Shown: piece by piece, positions 17,043 through 25,246 of the stretch
How the letters are laid out: every line of letters starts with the position of its first letter
Position numbering within the stretch: the stretch's first letter is position 1
NCBI GenBank assembly: GCA_021203185.1
Contig: JAJQBR010000075.1
Location: 1-64,000 of the forward strand
Source of the DNA: Clostridiales bacterium
Lineage (GTDB): Bacteria > Bacillota > Clostridia > Oscillospirales > Oscillospiraceae
Direction: 5' to 3'
Length of the DNA: 64,000 nt
Made by a program: the position numbers and the translations under genes
Notes under the pieces: generated by a model
Databases searched by the model: none
Seen by the model: only the letters and a program-made list of their open reading frames with translations
Told to the model about the DNA's origin: nothing

Positions 17043-18004
17043 GGCTTTCCATCCTGCTGGCCGGGTGCCTGCTGGACGCGCTGCTGGGGGACCCCTACTG
17101 GCTGCCCCACCCTATCCGCTGGATGGGACGGCTGATTGCCTGGCTGGAAAAGGTTCTCCGTCCTCGGTTTCTCAGGACAGCGCGGGGGGAACGGGCCGGG
17201 GGAATCGTGATGGTTCTGCTGGCGTTGTCGGTCACAATTGGATGTACAGAGATTTTACTTTACACTTGCAGAAGGTTCTCTTTTTGGCTGTGGTGGGCGG
17301 TTTCCGCCGTGATTTGCTACTATATGCTGGCGGCCCGTTCCCTGGCAGGGGAGAGCGGCAAGGTGTACCACGCCCTGCGAACCGGTACACTGGAGGAGGC
17401 GCGGGAGGCGGTCTCCCGCATTGTGGGACGGGACACCGCCCAGTTGGATCGGGCAGGGGTGACCCGCGCCGCTGTGGAAACGGTGGCGGAAAACACCTCC
17501 GACGGCGTTGTGGCCCCGCTGGTCTATATGGCCCTGGGTGGGCCGGTGTGGGGCGTGGCCTACAAAGCGGTCAACACTATGGACTCCATGGTGGGCTACC
17601 ACAACGAGAAGTACGAAAACTGGGGCCGCGCTGCGGCGAAGCTGGACGATGTGGCGAACTTCCTTCCCGCCCGGCTGGCGGGAACGCTGATGTGTACCGC
17701 CGCACCCCTCTGCGGACTGGACGGGCGGGCCGCCTGGCGGGTGTTCCGCCAGGACCGGCTGAACCACAAATCCCCCAACTCCGCCCACACCGAAGCGGCC
17801 TGCGCCGGGGCGCTCCACCTCCAACTGGGAGGAAACAGCTTTTATTTTGGCAAGCTGGTGGAAAAGCCAACCATTGGGGACGATTTGCGTCCCATTGAGC
17901 CGGAGGACATCCGCCGGGCCAACCGGCTGATGGCGGTTACGGACTGCCTGACGGCGGCGCTGGCTGGACTGGGATTATTGCTATGTGAGGTGCTTTTGGC
18001 TTGA
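17036..18004 (+). CDS. cbiB: Adenosylcobinamide-phosphate synthase CbiB
   Basis: A 322-residue membrane protein that attaches aminopropanol phosphate to adenosylcobyric acid. It has the family opening AGCLLDALLGDPYWLPHPIRWMGRLI, then VAENTSDGVVAPLVYMALGG and KAVNTMDSMVGYHNEKYENWG, all strongly conserved in CbiB/CobD. Several hydrophobic helices flank these. ATG 17036 or GTG 17039 could start it, and the GTG would give the usual 4-base overlap. It is followed directly by the PLP enzyme that supplies its substrate. Confidence 0.94.
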   Translation: MVRLSILLAGCLLDALLGDPYWLPHPIRWMGRLIAWLEKVLRPRFLRTARGERAGGIVMVLLALSVTIGCTEILLYTCRRFSFWLWWAVSAVICYYMLAARSLAGESGKVYHALRTGTLEEAREAVSRIVGRDTAQLDRAGVTRAAVETVAENTSDGVVAPLVYMALGGPVWGVAYKAVNTMDSMVGYHNEKYENWGRAAAKLDDVANFLPARLAGTLMCTAAPLCGLDGRAAWRVFRQDRLNHKSPNSAHTEAACAGALHLQLGGNSFYFGKLVEKPTIGDDLRPIEPEDIRRANRLMAVTDCLTAALAGLGLLLCEVLLA

Positions 18005-19065
18005 AACAAGTGACCCACGGAGGGGATGTCTACGCCTGGGGAGAACGAGAGATTTTGGACTTTTCCGCCAGCCTGAACCCTCTGGGAATGCCGCCCGAAG
18101 TGGCGCAAGCCGCCGTGAAAGGCGTCGCGGCCTCCGACCGCTACCCAGACCCCCAGTGCCGTGCCCTGCGACAGGCCATTGCCGAAGTTGAGGGCGTATC
18201 CACGGAGCAGATTTTCTGCGGCAACGGGGCGGCGGAACTGCTGGACCGACTGGTGCTGGCGCTGCGGCCACGTCGGGCTATGCTGTTGGCCCCCACCTTT
18301 GGGGAATATGAGCGTTCCCTTCGTGCGAACGGGTGTAAAGTAATTTTCCATTACCTCAAACCGGAGCGGGAATTTGATGCGACAGAGGATCTTCTGCGGG
18401 TGCTGCGGCCCGGACTGGATCTGCTCATTCTCTGCAACCCCAACAACCCCACCGGGCGGACGATTGCGACCCCGCTGCTGGAACAACTTTGCCGCTGCTG
18501 TCAGGCGCAAAACACGATGCTGGCGGTGGACGAGAGCTTTCTCTCCCTGACCGATGAGGCGGCCCAGACCGACCTGCGGCACCTGCTGGCAGAGTGTCCC
18601 CGGCTGGTGCTGCTTCGCTCCCTGACCAAAAGCTATGCCATGCCCGGTCTGCGGCTGGGATATCTGCTGTGCGGCGACCCCGCGCTGCTGGAGGGGGTGG
18701 CACTGGCAGGACAGCCCTGGGGGGTCTCCGTCCCCGCCCAATACGCGGGAATCGCCGCCATGCACCGTCCCGACTGGCCTCGACTGGGACGGGAGGCCGT
18801 GGCACCCCAGCGGCGGCGGCTGACAGAGGAACTGCGAAAAATGGGCTTTCGGGTGTGGGACAGCCGCATCAATTACCTGCTGTTTTATTCCGCCTTCCGG
18901 ACGGATTTGCAGGAGCGGCTGCTAAAGCGGGACATCCTCATCCGGGACTGCTCCGGTTTCCCCGGCCTTGGGACGGGGTATTACCGCATCGCCGTACGGA
19001 CGGAGGAAGAGAACGCCCGCCTGCTCCGGGCGCTGGGAGAAGTATGCAAAGAGGGGAGAGGTTAA
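18001..19065 (+). CDS. cobD: L-threonine-O-3-phosphate decarboxylase CobD (PLP enzyme)
   Basis: A 354-residue fold-type I PLP enzyme of the histidinol-phosphate aminotransferase group. The opening THGGDVYAWGE...DFSASLNPLGMP, the LILCNPNNPTGRT motif and Lys210 in LTKSYAMPGLRLGYL (the cofactor lysine) fit CobD, which decarboxylates threonine phosphate to aminopropanol phosphate. The start codon is an uncommon TTG (18001) that overlaps the cbiB stop as TTGA. Context, immediately after cbiB, separates it from ordinary HisC enzymes. Confidence 0.9.
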   Translation: MKQVTHGGDVYAWGEREILDFSASLNPLGMPPEVAQAAVKGVAASDRYPDPQCRALRQAIAEVEGVSTEQIFCGNGAAELLDRLVLALRPRRAMLLAPTFGEYERSLRANGCKVIFHYLKPEREFDATEDLLRVLRPGLDLLILCNPNNPTGRTIATPLLEQLCRCCQAQNTMLAVDESFLSLTDEAAQTDLRHLLAECPRLVLLRSLTKSYAMPGLRLGYLLCGDPALLEGVALAGQPWGVSVPAQYAGIAAMHRPDWPRLGREAVAPQRRRLTEELRKMGFRVWDSRINYLLFYSAFRTDLQERLLKRDILIRDCSGFPGLGTGYYRIAVRTEEENARLLRALGEVCKEGRG

Positions 19066-19067
19066 GC

Positions 19068-20558
19068 GTGGCAAAGCCCATTATGGTACAGGGTACCACC
19101 TCCAACGCGGGGAAAAGCGTCCTGTGTGCGGCGTTGTGCCGCATCTTCCACCAGGACGGTCTGCGGGTGGCCCCGTTTAAGAGCCAGAACATGGCGTTGA
19201 ATTCCTATATCACCGAGGAGGGCCTGGAGATGGGCCGCGCCCAGGTGACCCAGGCCCAGGCCGCCGGGGTAAAGCCCTCGGTGAGGATGAACCCCATCCT
19301 GCTCAAGCCCACCACCGATGTCGGTTCCCAGGTCATCGTCAACGGGGTCAGCCGGGGAAACTATCCCGCCAAAAACTATTTCCGCATGAAAAAGTCGCTG
19401 ATTCCCGACATTTTAGCAGCCTATCAGACCCTCTCGGTGGAAAACGATGTCATTGTCATCGAGGGGGCGGGCAGTCCGGCGGAAATCAACCTGAAACAGA
19501 ACGACATCGTCAACATGGGTCTCGCCGAGATGGTGGACGCACCGGTGCTGCTGGTGGCGAACATCGACCCCGGCGGCGTGTTCGCCTCCCTCTACGGCAC
19601 GGTGGCCCTGTTGGAGCCAAAGGAGCGGGCCAGAATCAAGGGCCTTATCATCAACAAATTCCGGGGAGATGCGTCCATTTTAGAGCCGGGACTACGGAAA
19701 ATTGAGGCATTGACCGGGATTCCGGTGGCGGGGGTGGTCCCCTATCTGGATCTGGATTTGGACGATGAGGACTCCCTGGCTCAACGGTTCCAGCAGAGCG
19801 GCGAGGGCGGTGCGGTGGATGTGGCGGTCATCCGCCTGCCCCGGCTGTCCAACTTCACCGACTTCAACCCCCTGGCCCGGATGGAGGAGGTCTCCCTGCG
19901 GTACGTCCGCACAGCGGCGGAGCTGGGCGCGCCGGATGTCATTATCCTACCCGGAACAAAAAGTACCATCTCCGATCTGCGCTGGCTGAAACAGAACGGC
20001 CTCGCCGGAGCAATTTGCCGCCACGCGGCGGCGGGCGGGCCGGTGATCGGTATCTGCGGCGGCTATCAGATGTTGGGCAGAAAGGTTTCTGACCCGGAAG
20101 GAGCCGAGTCCGGCGGCGCGGAGGACGGGCTGGGTCTGCTGGACCAGGAGACGGTGTTCTGGGACGAAAAGGCCCGCACCCGCGTCACAGGCCAGGTGAC
20201 AAATGTCTCCGGCATTTTCGCAGCTCTGGAGGGAGAACCTTTCCGAGGCTATGAAATTCACATGGGACGCACACAGGGACAAGAGAAGCCCTTCGTCCAA
20301 CTGGACAGCGGGGAAGCGGACGGCGCGGCCTGCGGCAACGTCTGGGGCAGCTACGTCCACGGCATTTTTGACCGGGGAGACTTTGCCGCCAAGCTGGTGA
20401 ACTGCCTGCTGACGGCAAAAGGGCTGGAACCCACCGCCCGGAGCGGCGACTGGAACGCCTGGCAGGAAGCCCAGTTGGACAGACTGGCCGACGCCGTCCG
20501 CAGGGCGTTGGATATGGATTTGATTTACCGATTGATTGGACAGGAGAAGCCACGATGA
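19068..20558 (+). CDS. cbiP: Cobyric acid synthase CbiP (CobQ)
   Basis: A 496-residue glutamine-dependent amidase that adds the four remaining amide groups to the corrin ring. The N-terminal ATPase half contains MVQGTTSNAGKSVL, APFKSQNMALNSYIT and IEGAGSPAEINL. The C-terminal glutamine amidotransferase half contains LPGTKSTISDLRWL and the nucleophile motif IGICGGYQMLG, then the conserved YVHGIFD histidine. I use GTG 19068 because GAGGGGAGAGG lies just before it and it gives the normal family length; an ATG at 19044 and a much longer upstream frame are inside cobD. Confidence 0.95.
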   Translation: MAKPIMVQGTTSNAGKSVLCAALCRIFHQDGLRVAPFKSQNMALNSYITEEGLEMGRAQVTQAQAAGVKPSVRMNPILLKPTTDVGSQVIVNGVSRGNYPAKNYFRMKKSLIPDILAAYQTLSVENDVIVIEGAGSPAEINLKQNDIVNMGLAEMVDAPVLLVANIDPGGVFASLYGTVALLEPKERARIKGLIINKFRGDASILEPGLRKIEALTGIPVAGVVPYLDLDLDDEDSLAQRFQQSGEGGAVDVAVIRLPRLSNFTDFNPLARMEEVSLRYVRTAAELGAPDVIILPGTKSTISDLRWLKQNGLAGAICRHAAAGGPVIGICGGYQMLGRKVSDPEGAESGGAEDGLGLLDQETVFWDEKARTRVTGQVTNVSGIFAALEGEPFRGYEIHMGRTQGQEKPFVQLDSGEADGAACGNVWGSYVHGIFDRGDFAAKLVNCLLTAKGLEPTARSGDWNAWQEAQLDRLADAVRRALDMDLIYRLIGQEKPR

Positions 20559-21193
20559 TTCATTTGGAACACGTCGCACCGGCGGACATCGAGGCCAAGA
20601 GCATGGAGCTCATCGCTGCGGAACTGCCCCACCCTCTGAACCCGGAGAATGAGGCGGTCGTCAAACGGGTCATTCACACCACGGCAGATTTCGACTATGT
20701 GGACAACCTGTGCTTCACCCCCGGCGCGGTGGAAAAGGGTGTCGCCGCGCTGCGGGGCGGCTGTTCCATCGTCACCGACACCACCATGGCCCAGGCCGGC
20801 ATCAACAAACGGACGCTGGCCCGGCTGGGGGGCCGGACGATAAACTTTATTGCCGACCCCCAGGTGGCTGACGAAGCCAAAGCCCGGGGTGTCACCCGCT
20901 CGGCGGTGTCCATGGAGCGGGCGGCGGCGCTGGGGGAGCCGCTGATTTATGCCATCGGCAACGCGCCCACCGCCCTCATTCGCCTGTGTGAGCTGGTGCA
21001 GGCGGGGGAGACAGTTCCTCCGGCGCTGGTCATCGGCGTACCGGTGGGGTTCGTCAACGTGGTAGAGGCAAAAGAACTGCTGTTGCAGACGGAGGTCCCC
21101 TCCATCGTGGCCAGAGGGCGGAAAGGCGGCAGCAACGTGGCCGCGGCCATCTGCAACGCACTCCTGTACCAGGCTGCCGGGGCGCGGGACTGA
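20555..21193 (+). CDS. cbiC: Cobalt-precorrin-8 methylmutase CbiC
   Basis: A 212-residue protein that moves the C11 methyl group to C12 and yields cobyrinate. Conserved parts are the IEAKSMELI opening, the catalytic histidine in VVKRVIHTTADFDYV, the DTTMAQAGINK segment, the AIGNAPTAL loop and PPALVIGVPVGFVNVVEAKE. It overlaps cbiP by 4 bases. Downstream there is a 27-bp gap before cbiK with its own ribosome site, one of the few non-overlapping junctions in this operon. Confidence 0.95.
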   Translation: MIHLEHVAPADIEAKSMELIAAELPHPLNPENEAVVKRVIHTTADFDYVDNLCFTPGAVEKGVAALRGGCSIVTDTTMAQAGINKRTLARLGGRTINFIADPQVADEAKARGVTRSAVSMERAAALGEPLIYAIGNAPTALIRLCELVQAGETVPPALVIGVPVGFVNVVEAKELLLQTEVPSIVARGRKGGSNVAAAICNALLYQAAGARD

Positions 21194-21220
21194 CTTGAGA
21201 GCGAGAAGAGGAGCGAGAGC

Positions 21221-22012
21221 ATGAAAAAGGCATTGCTGGTGGTGTCCTTTGGCACCAGTTACCCGGAAACCCTGCGCAGGAGCATTTGCGCCATGGAAAA
21301 CGAGTTGGCGGCAGCCTTCCCGAACCGGGATTTTTACCGGGCGTTCACCAGCAGCGTCATTCGGCGCAAGTTATACCGGCGGGATCGGACCCGCATCGAC
21401 GGCGTGGTGGAGGCGCTGGAGGCCCTGCGGCTGGAGGGTTACGAAGATGTGCTGCTCCAGCCCACCCACATGATTAACGGCGCAGAGACCCAGCGGCTTC
21501 TGGCGGAAGCCGCTCTCTACTCCCACCAGTTTCCCCGGTTTTCCATCGGGACGCCGCTGCTGACCCGGCAGGAGGACTACGAACTGCTGGCGGAGGCTAT
21601 TATGGCGGAAATGCCCCCTATGGCCTACGATGAGGCGCTGGTGCTGATGGGACACGGCACCGATCACTTTGCTAACCCGGCCTATCCCGCTCTGGAGTAC
21701 GTGTTCCATGCCAGAGGCTACACCAACGTCTTTGTGGGGACAGTGGAGGGCTATCCCCCCATCGGGGAGGTCATTCACCGGCTGGACGAGACACTGAACG
21801 CCCGCCGGGTCTATGTGTCCCCTCTGATGATCGTGGCAGGGAATCACGCTTACAACGACATGACGGGCAGCCAGCCAACCTCTTGGACTAACCAACTGCT
21901 GGCCCACAACTATCAGCCCATGCCCATTCTGAGGGGGCTGGGGGAATACCCCGCCGTCCGGCGCATTTTTGTGGCGCACGCCAGAGCCGCGCTGGAGGGA
22001 AAGCAGGGATGA
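21221..22012 (+). CDS. cbiK: Sirohydrochlorin cobaltochelatase CbiK
   Basis: A 263-residue ATP-independent chelatase that inserts Co2+ into sirohydrochlorin, the entry reaction of the cobalt-early pathway. The N-terminal VVSFGTSYPETLRRSI is typical of CbiK. The metal-site histidines are His145 (VLMGHGTDHFAN) and His209 (IVAGNHAYNDMTG), matching the two known catalytic histidines of the family. No signal peptide is present, so it is the cytosolic form rather than the periplasmic CbiK of sulphate reducers. Its stop overlaps cbiL. Confidence 0.95.
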   Translation: MKKALLVVSFGTSYPETLRRSICAMENELAAAFPNRDFYRAFTSSVIRRKLYRRDRTRIDGVVEALEALRLEGYEDVLLQPTHMINGAETQRLLAEAALYSHQFPRFSIGTPLLTRQEDYELLAEAIMAEMPPMAYDEALVLMGHGTDHFANPAYPALEYVFHARGYTNVFVGTVEGYPPIGEVIHRLDETLNARRVYVSPLMIVAGNHAYNDMTGSQPTSWTNQLLAHNYQPMPILRGLGEYPAVRRIFVAHARAALEGKQG

Positions 22013-22737
22013 GCAGTGGAAAAGGAACCCTCTACGGCATCGGCGTAGGGCCGGGAGACCCGGAACTGCTGACCGTCAAGGCGGTGCGGCTGCTGCAAGC
22101 CGCCGATGTCATTGCCGCGCCGAACAGCGGCGGCGAGAGCCGGACGGCGCTGAACATCGTCAAAGAATATATCGAGGATAAACCGGTGCTGCTGTGTCCC
22201 ACCCCAATGACCCGTGACAGGGAGACACTGAACCGGGCCTGGGAGGACAACGCCCAGCAAATCTGCGCCCTGCTGGGGCAAGGCAAGCAAATAGCTTTTG
22301 TCACGCTGGGAGACCCCACTGTATACTCCACTTACTTTTACCTCCACAGACGGGTGCTGGCCCGAGGCTACCGGGCGGAGATTGTGCCGGGGGTGCCGTC
22401 CTTCTGCGCGGTGGCGGCAAAGTTGGGGGTACCCCTCTGCGAGGGGGATGAGCGGCTGCTGGTGGTTCCCGCCTCCCACGGGGACCTGGCCGACAGCCTG
22501 GACGCGGACGCCAACAAGGTGCTGATGAAGGCGGGGCGGCAGCTGGGAACCCTGAAAGAAACCCTCCGGCAGCGGGGTGAGCTGGAAGACGCCTCTCTCG
22601 TGGTCAACTGCGGTCTGCCAGGAGAACAGGTGTGGCCCTCCTTTGCCCAGGCGGAGGGGGACGCCGGTTATTTCTCCCTGGTGCTGCTTCGGCAGGGAGA
22701 GCAGACCGAACACAGGAAAGCAGGTGAGACGGAATGA
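22009..22737 (+). CDS. cbiL: Cobalt-factor II C20-methyltransferase CbiL
   Basis: A 242-residue tetrapyrrole methylase. TLYGIGVGPGDPELLTVKAVRLL at the N-terminus with DVIAAPNSGGESRTALNI (residue range about 30-50) distinguishes CbiL/CobI from the other methylases. VTLGDPTVYSTYFYLHRRV and VPGVPSFCAVAAKLG complete the SAM site. It adds the C20 methyl group to the product of CbiK, which is encoded immediately upstream, so substrate order and gene order agree. Confidence 0.94.
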   Translation: MSSGKGTLYGIGVGPGDPELLTVKAVRLLQAADVIAAPNSGGESRTALNIVKEYIEDKPVLLCPTPMTRDRETLNRAWEDNAQQICALLGQGKQIAFVTLGDPTVYSTYFYLHRRVLARGYRAEIVPGVPSFCAVAAKLGVPLCEGDERLLVVPASHGDLADSLDADANKVLMKAGRQLGTLKETLRQRGELEDASLVVNCGLPGEQVWPSFAQAEGDAGYFSLVLLRQGEQTEHRKAGETE

Positions 22738-24371
22738 AGCTGTGGATGTCCGGGCTGGACTACGGGCAGACGGAAATGACGCTGCGGGAGCGGCTGTCCT
22801 TCCCAACCGAGCGGGTCGAGGCGCTGAACCGGATCCTTGCCGGAATGGAGGACGTGACCGGGGCGGTGCTGCTCTCCACCTGTAACCGGACGGAACTGTA
22901 TCTCACCGCTGAGGACGATTCTGCTGCCCCGCCGGGACAGCTCCTGTGTCAGGCGGCGGGGGAGAAGTGGGAGACCTTTGCCCCCTGCTTCGTCACACGG
23001 GAGGGGGAGGAGGCGGCCCGGCATCTGCTGGAGGTGGCCTCCGGTCTGCGCAGCCAGATTTGGGGGGAAGATCAAATCATCACCCAGGTGGGACGGGCCA
23101 TCGAACTGGCGCAGGAAGCGGAATCCGCCAATGCTGTCCTTTCCACTCTGTTTCGTACCGCAGTGGCGGCGGGCAAGGACGTGAAAACCCACGTCCGCTT
23201 GACGGCAGTGCCGTCCTCCGCCGCAGAGGAGGCGGTGGCGCTGCTGGAGCAGCGGCTGGGCGGCTTAGATAACCACCGGGCGGTGGTTATCGGCAACGGC
23301 GAAATGGGCCGCCGCGCGGCGCGGCTGCTGCGGGCGGCAGGCTGTCAGGTGACGGTGACGCTGCGTACCTACCGCCACGGGGAAACCGTGGTACCCTTCG
23401 GGTGTGAGACTGTGGCCTATGACCGGCGGTATACCGCCATCGACGGGGCGGATATCCTCTTCTCCGCTACCACCAGCCCCCACTATACCGTCACACGGGA
23501 AGAACTGGCGCGGCTGACCGCTCGTCCCGCCTGGGTGGTAGACCTGGCCGTTCCACGAGATGTGGAACCGGCAGCGGGGACGCTGGAGGGTATAACATTA
23601 TTCAATGTAGACGACTTCTCCGGCACCTCACAGGAAACGGACGAGGCCAGCCTTGTCCAGGCGGAGCAAATCGTGGGGCGGCATCTGCGGGAGTTCTACC
23701 AGTGGTGGGACTACCGGGAGTGCCTCCCTGTCATGGCGGAACTGAAAGCCGCTCTGGGCCGCCGGTTCGCGGCGGAGGGTGTGGAGGGCTGCCAGAGCGT
23801 GGTGGACAAAACCGTAGATCTGCTGCTGGGCGGGCTGAAAGGCTGCGTCCGCCCGGATGACCTGCGGGAGTGCGCCGCCAAAATCGACGCCTTTACCCGC
23901 CCCCGTCATGGGAGCAGGGAGCGGGATATTCCCTTCCGCTTCCCGGTGTTCACTGACCTGCGGGGCAAAAAAGTGGTCATTGTGGGCGGCGGCGCGGTGG
24001 CCCGGCGGCGCATCGACACATTGCGCCCCTTCGGACCGGAATTGGTAGTCGTCGCGCCGGAACTGGAAGGAGACAGCCGGGGGCTGGAATGGCAACAGCG
24101 ACCTTATCGCTCCGGCGACCTGGAGGGCGCGTTTCTGGCGGTAGCAGCCTCCGGCAGCCGGGAGGTGAACCGTCAGGTGGGCCAGGAGGCCCGGCAATTG
24201 GGCATCCCGGTCAGCGTGGCGGACCGGAGGGAGGAGTGTACCTTCTTTTTCCCCGCCATCTGTCAGGGAGAAACCGTGTTGGCCGGGGTGGTCTCTCATG
24301 GGAACGACCATCGGGCCACAGCAGCAGCGGCAAAACGGATTCGCACCGTATTGGAGGAGGAACAGCTGTGA
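22734..24371 (+). CDS. hemA: Fused glutamyl-tRNA reductase / precorrin-2 dehydrogenase (HemA-SirC)
   Basis: A 545-residue two-domain enzyme. Residues 1 to about 395 form glutamyl-tRNA reductase. The catalytic Cys50 lies in STCNRTEL, followed by the substrate and NADPH domains (WGEDQIITQVGRAIELA, VVIGNGEMGRRAARLL, VDLAVPRDVEP). From about residue 405 a second Rossmann domain begins (DLRGKKVVIVGGGAVARRRI). It continues through AVAASGSREVNRQV and ECTFFFPAICQGETVLAGVVSHG, the signature of the SirC/CysG-N precorrin-2 dehydrogenase. The first enzyme of tetrapyrrole synthesis is thus joined to the one that makes sirohydrochlorin for CbiK. GluTR normally needs HemL next; hemL is not in the window. 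Confidence 0.93.
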   Translation: MKLWMSGLDYGQTEMTLRERLSFPTERVEALNRILAGMEDVTGAVLLSTCNRTELYLTAEDDSAAPPGQLLCQAAGEKWETFAPCFVTREGEEAARHLLEVASGLRSQIWGEDQIITQVGRAIELAQEAESANAVLSTLFRTAVAAGKDVKTHVRLTAVPSSAAEEAVALLEQRLGGLDNHRAVVIGNGEMGRRAARLLRAAGCQVTVTLRTYRHGETVVPFGCETVAYDRRYTAIDGADILFSATTSPHYTVTREELARLTARPAWVVDLAVPRDVEPAAGTLEGITLFNVDDFSGTSQETDEASLVQAEQIVGRHLREFYQWWDYRECLPVMAELKAALGRRFAAEGVEGCQSVVDKTVDLLLGGLKGCVRPDDLRECAAKIDAFTRPRHGSRERDIPFRFPVFTDLRGKKVVIVGGGAVARRRIDTLRPFGPELVVVAPELEGDSRGLEWQQRPYRSGDLEGAFLAVAASGSREVNRQVGQEARQLGIPVSVADRREECTFFFPAICQGETVLAGVVSHGNDHRATAAAAKRIRTVLEEEQL

Positions 24372-25246
24372 AAGTGAGAGTAGGAAGTCGGGCCAGCGCG
24401 CTGGCCGTCGCCCAGAGCAAGCTGGTGATGGAGCAGATTCAGAAATTGAACCCAGACGCAGAGTTGGAGCTGGTGACTATGACCACCACCGGAGACCGAA
24501 TTTTGGACCGCACCCTGGATCAGGTGGGGGGCAAGGGCCTGTTCGTCAAGGAACTGGACCGGGCATTGCTGGACCGGGAGATAGACATCGCCGTTCACTC
24601 CCTGAAAGATATGCCCATGGAACAGGACCCGATGCTGCCGCTGGCTGCATTCTCCAAGCGGGAGGACCCCAGAGATGTGATGGTGCTGCGGCCCGGTTTG
24701 GAGAAATTTCCCCTCCAGGGGGGCGTGATTGGCTGCGCCTCCCAGCGGCGAACGCTGCAAATCAAGGAGTTTTACCCTACGGCGGAGGTGCGGCCTGTCC
24801 GAGGTAACCTTCAAACCCGGCTCGCCAAATTGGACGGCGGGGAGTTTGACGGCTTGCTGCTGGCTGCCGCAGGACTCAAGCGGCTGAGGCTGGAAAACCG
24901 CATTTCCCGGTATTTTGCCACCGACCAGCTGATTCCCGCCGCCGGGCAGGGCATTTTGGGGATTCAGTGCAGGGCGGACGCGGATTTGCCGTGGATTACC
25001 CAGCTCAACGACCCGGACGCCTGCGCCTGTGCCGTGGCGGAGCGGTCTTTCGTCCGCACGTTGAACGGCGGATGCACCGACCCCACCGCCGCCCACGCCA
25101 CGATCCGCAATGGCGTTCTGAGCCTGGTGGGGTTGTACGTCAGTCCCGCAAGGGAAACCCGACGGGGTACCATCGCGGGGCGAGCCGTTCGTGCCGCTCA
25201 GCTGGGGGAGAACCTGGCCCACCGCTTGAAGGAGCCTACTCCGTGA
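24368..25246 (+). CDS. hemC: Porphobilinogen deaminase HemC
   Basis: A 292-residue hydroxymethylbilane synthase. KVRVGSRASALAVAQSKLV opens it, followed by GDRILDRTLDQVGGKGLFVKELDRALL and the arginine-rich GCASQRRTLQIKE. Cys236 in LNGGCTDPTAAHA carries the dipyrromethane cofactor. I take GTG 24368 as the start because it overlaps the hemA stop (GTGA) and follows GGAGGAGGAACA; the open frame runs further upstream but only inside hemA. It supplies linear tetrapyrrole to the HemD domain encoded next. Confidence 0.95.
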   Translation: MKVRVGSRASALAVAQSKLVMEQIQKLNPDAELELVTMTTTGDRILDRTLDQVGGKGLFVKELDRALLDREIDIAVHSLKDMPMEQDPMLPLAAFSKREDPRDVMVLRPGLEKFPLQGGVIGCASQRRTLQIKEFYPTAEVRPVRGNLQTRLAKLDGGEFDGLLLAAAGLKRLRLENRISRYFATDQLIPAAGQGILGIQCRADADLPWITQLNDPDACACAVAERSFVRTLNGGCTDPTAAHATIRNGVLSLVGLYVSPARETRRGTIAGRAVRAAQLGENLAHRLKEPTP

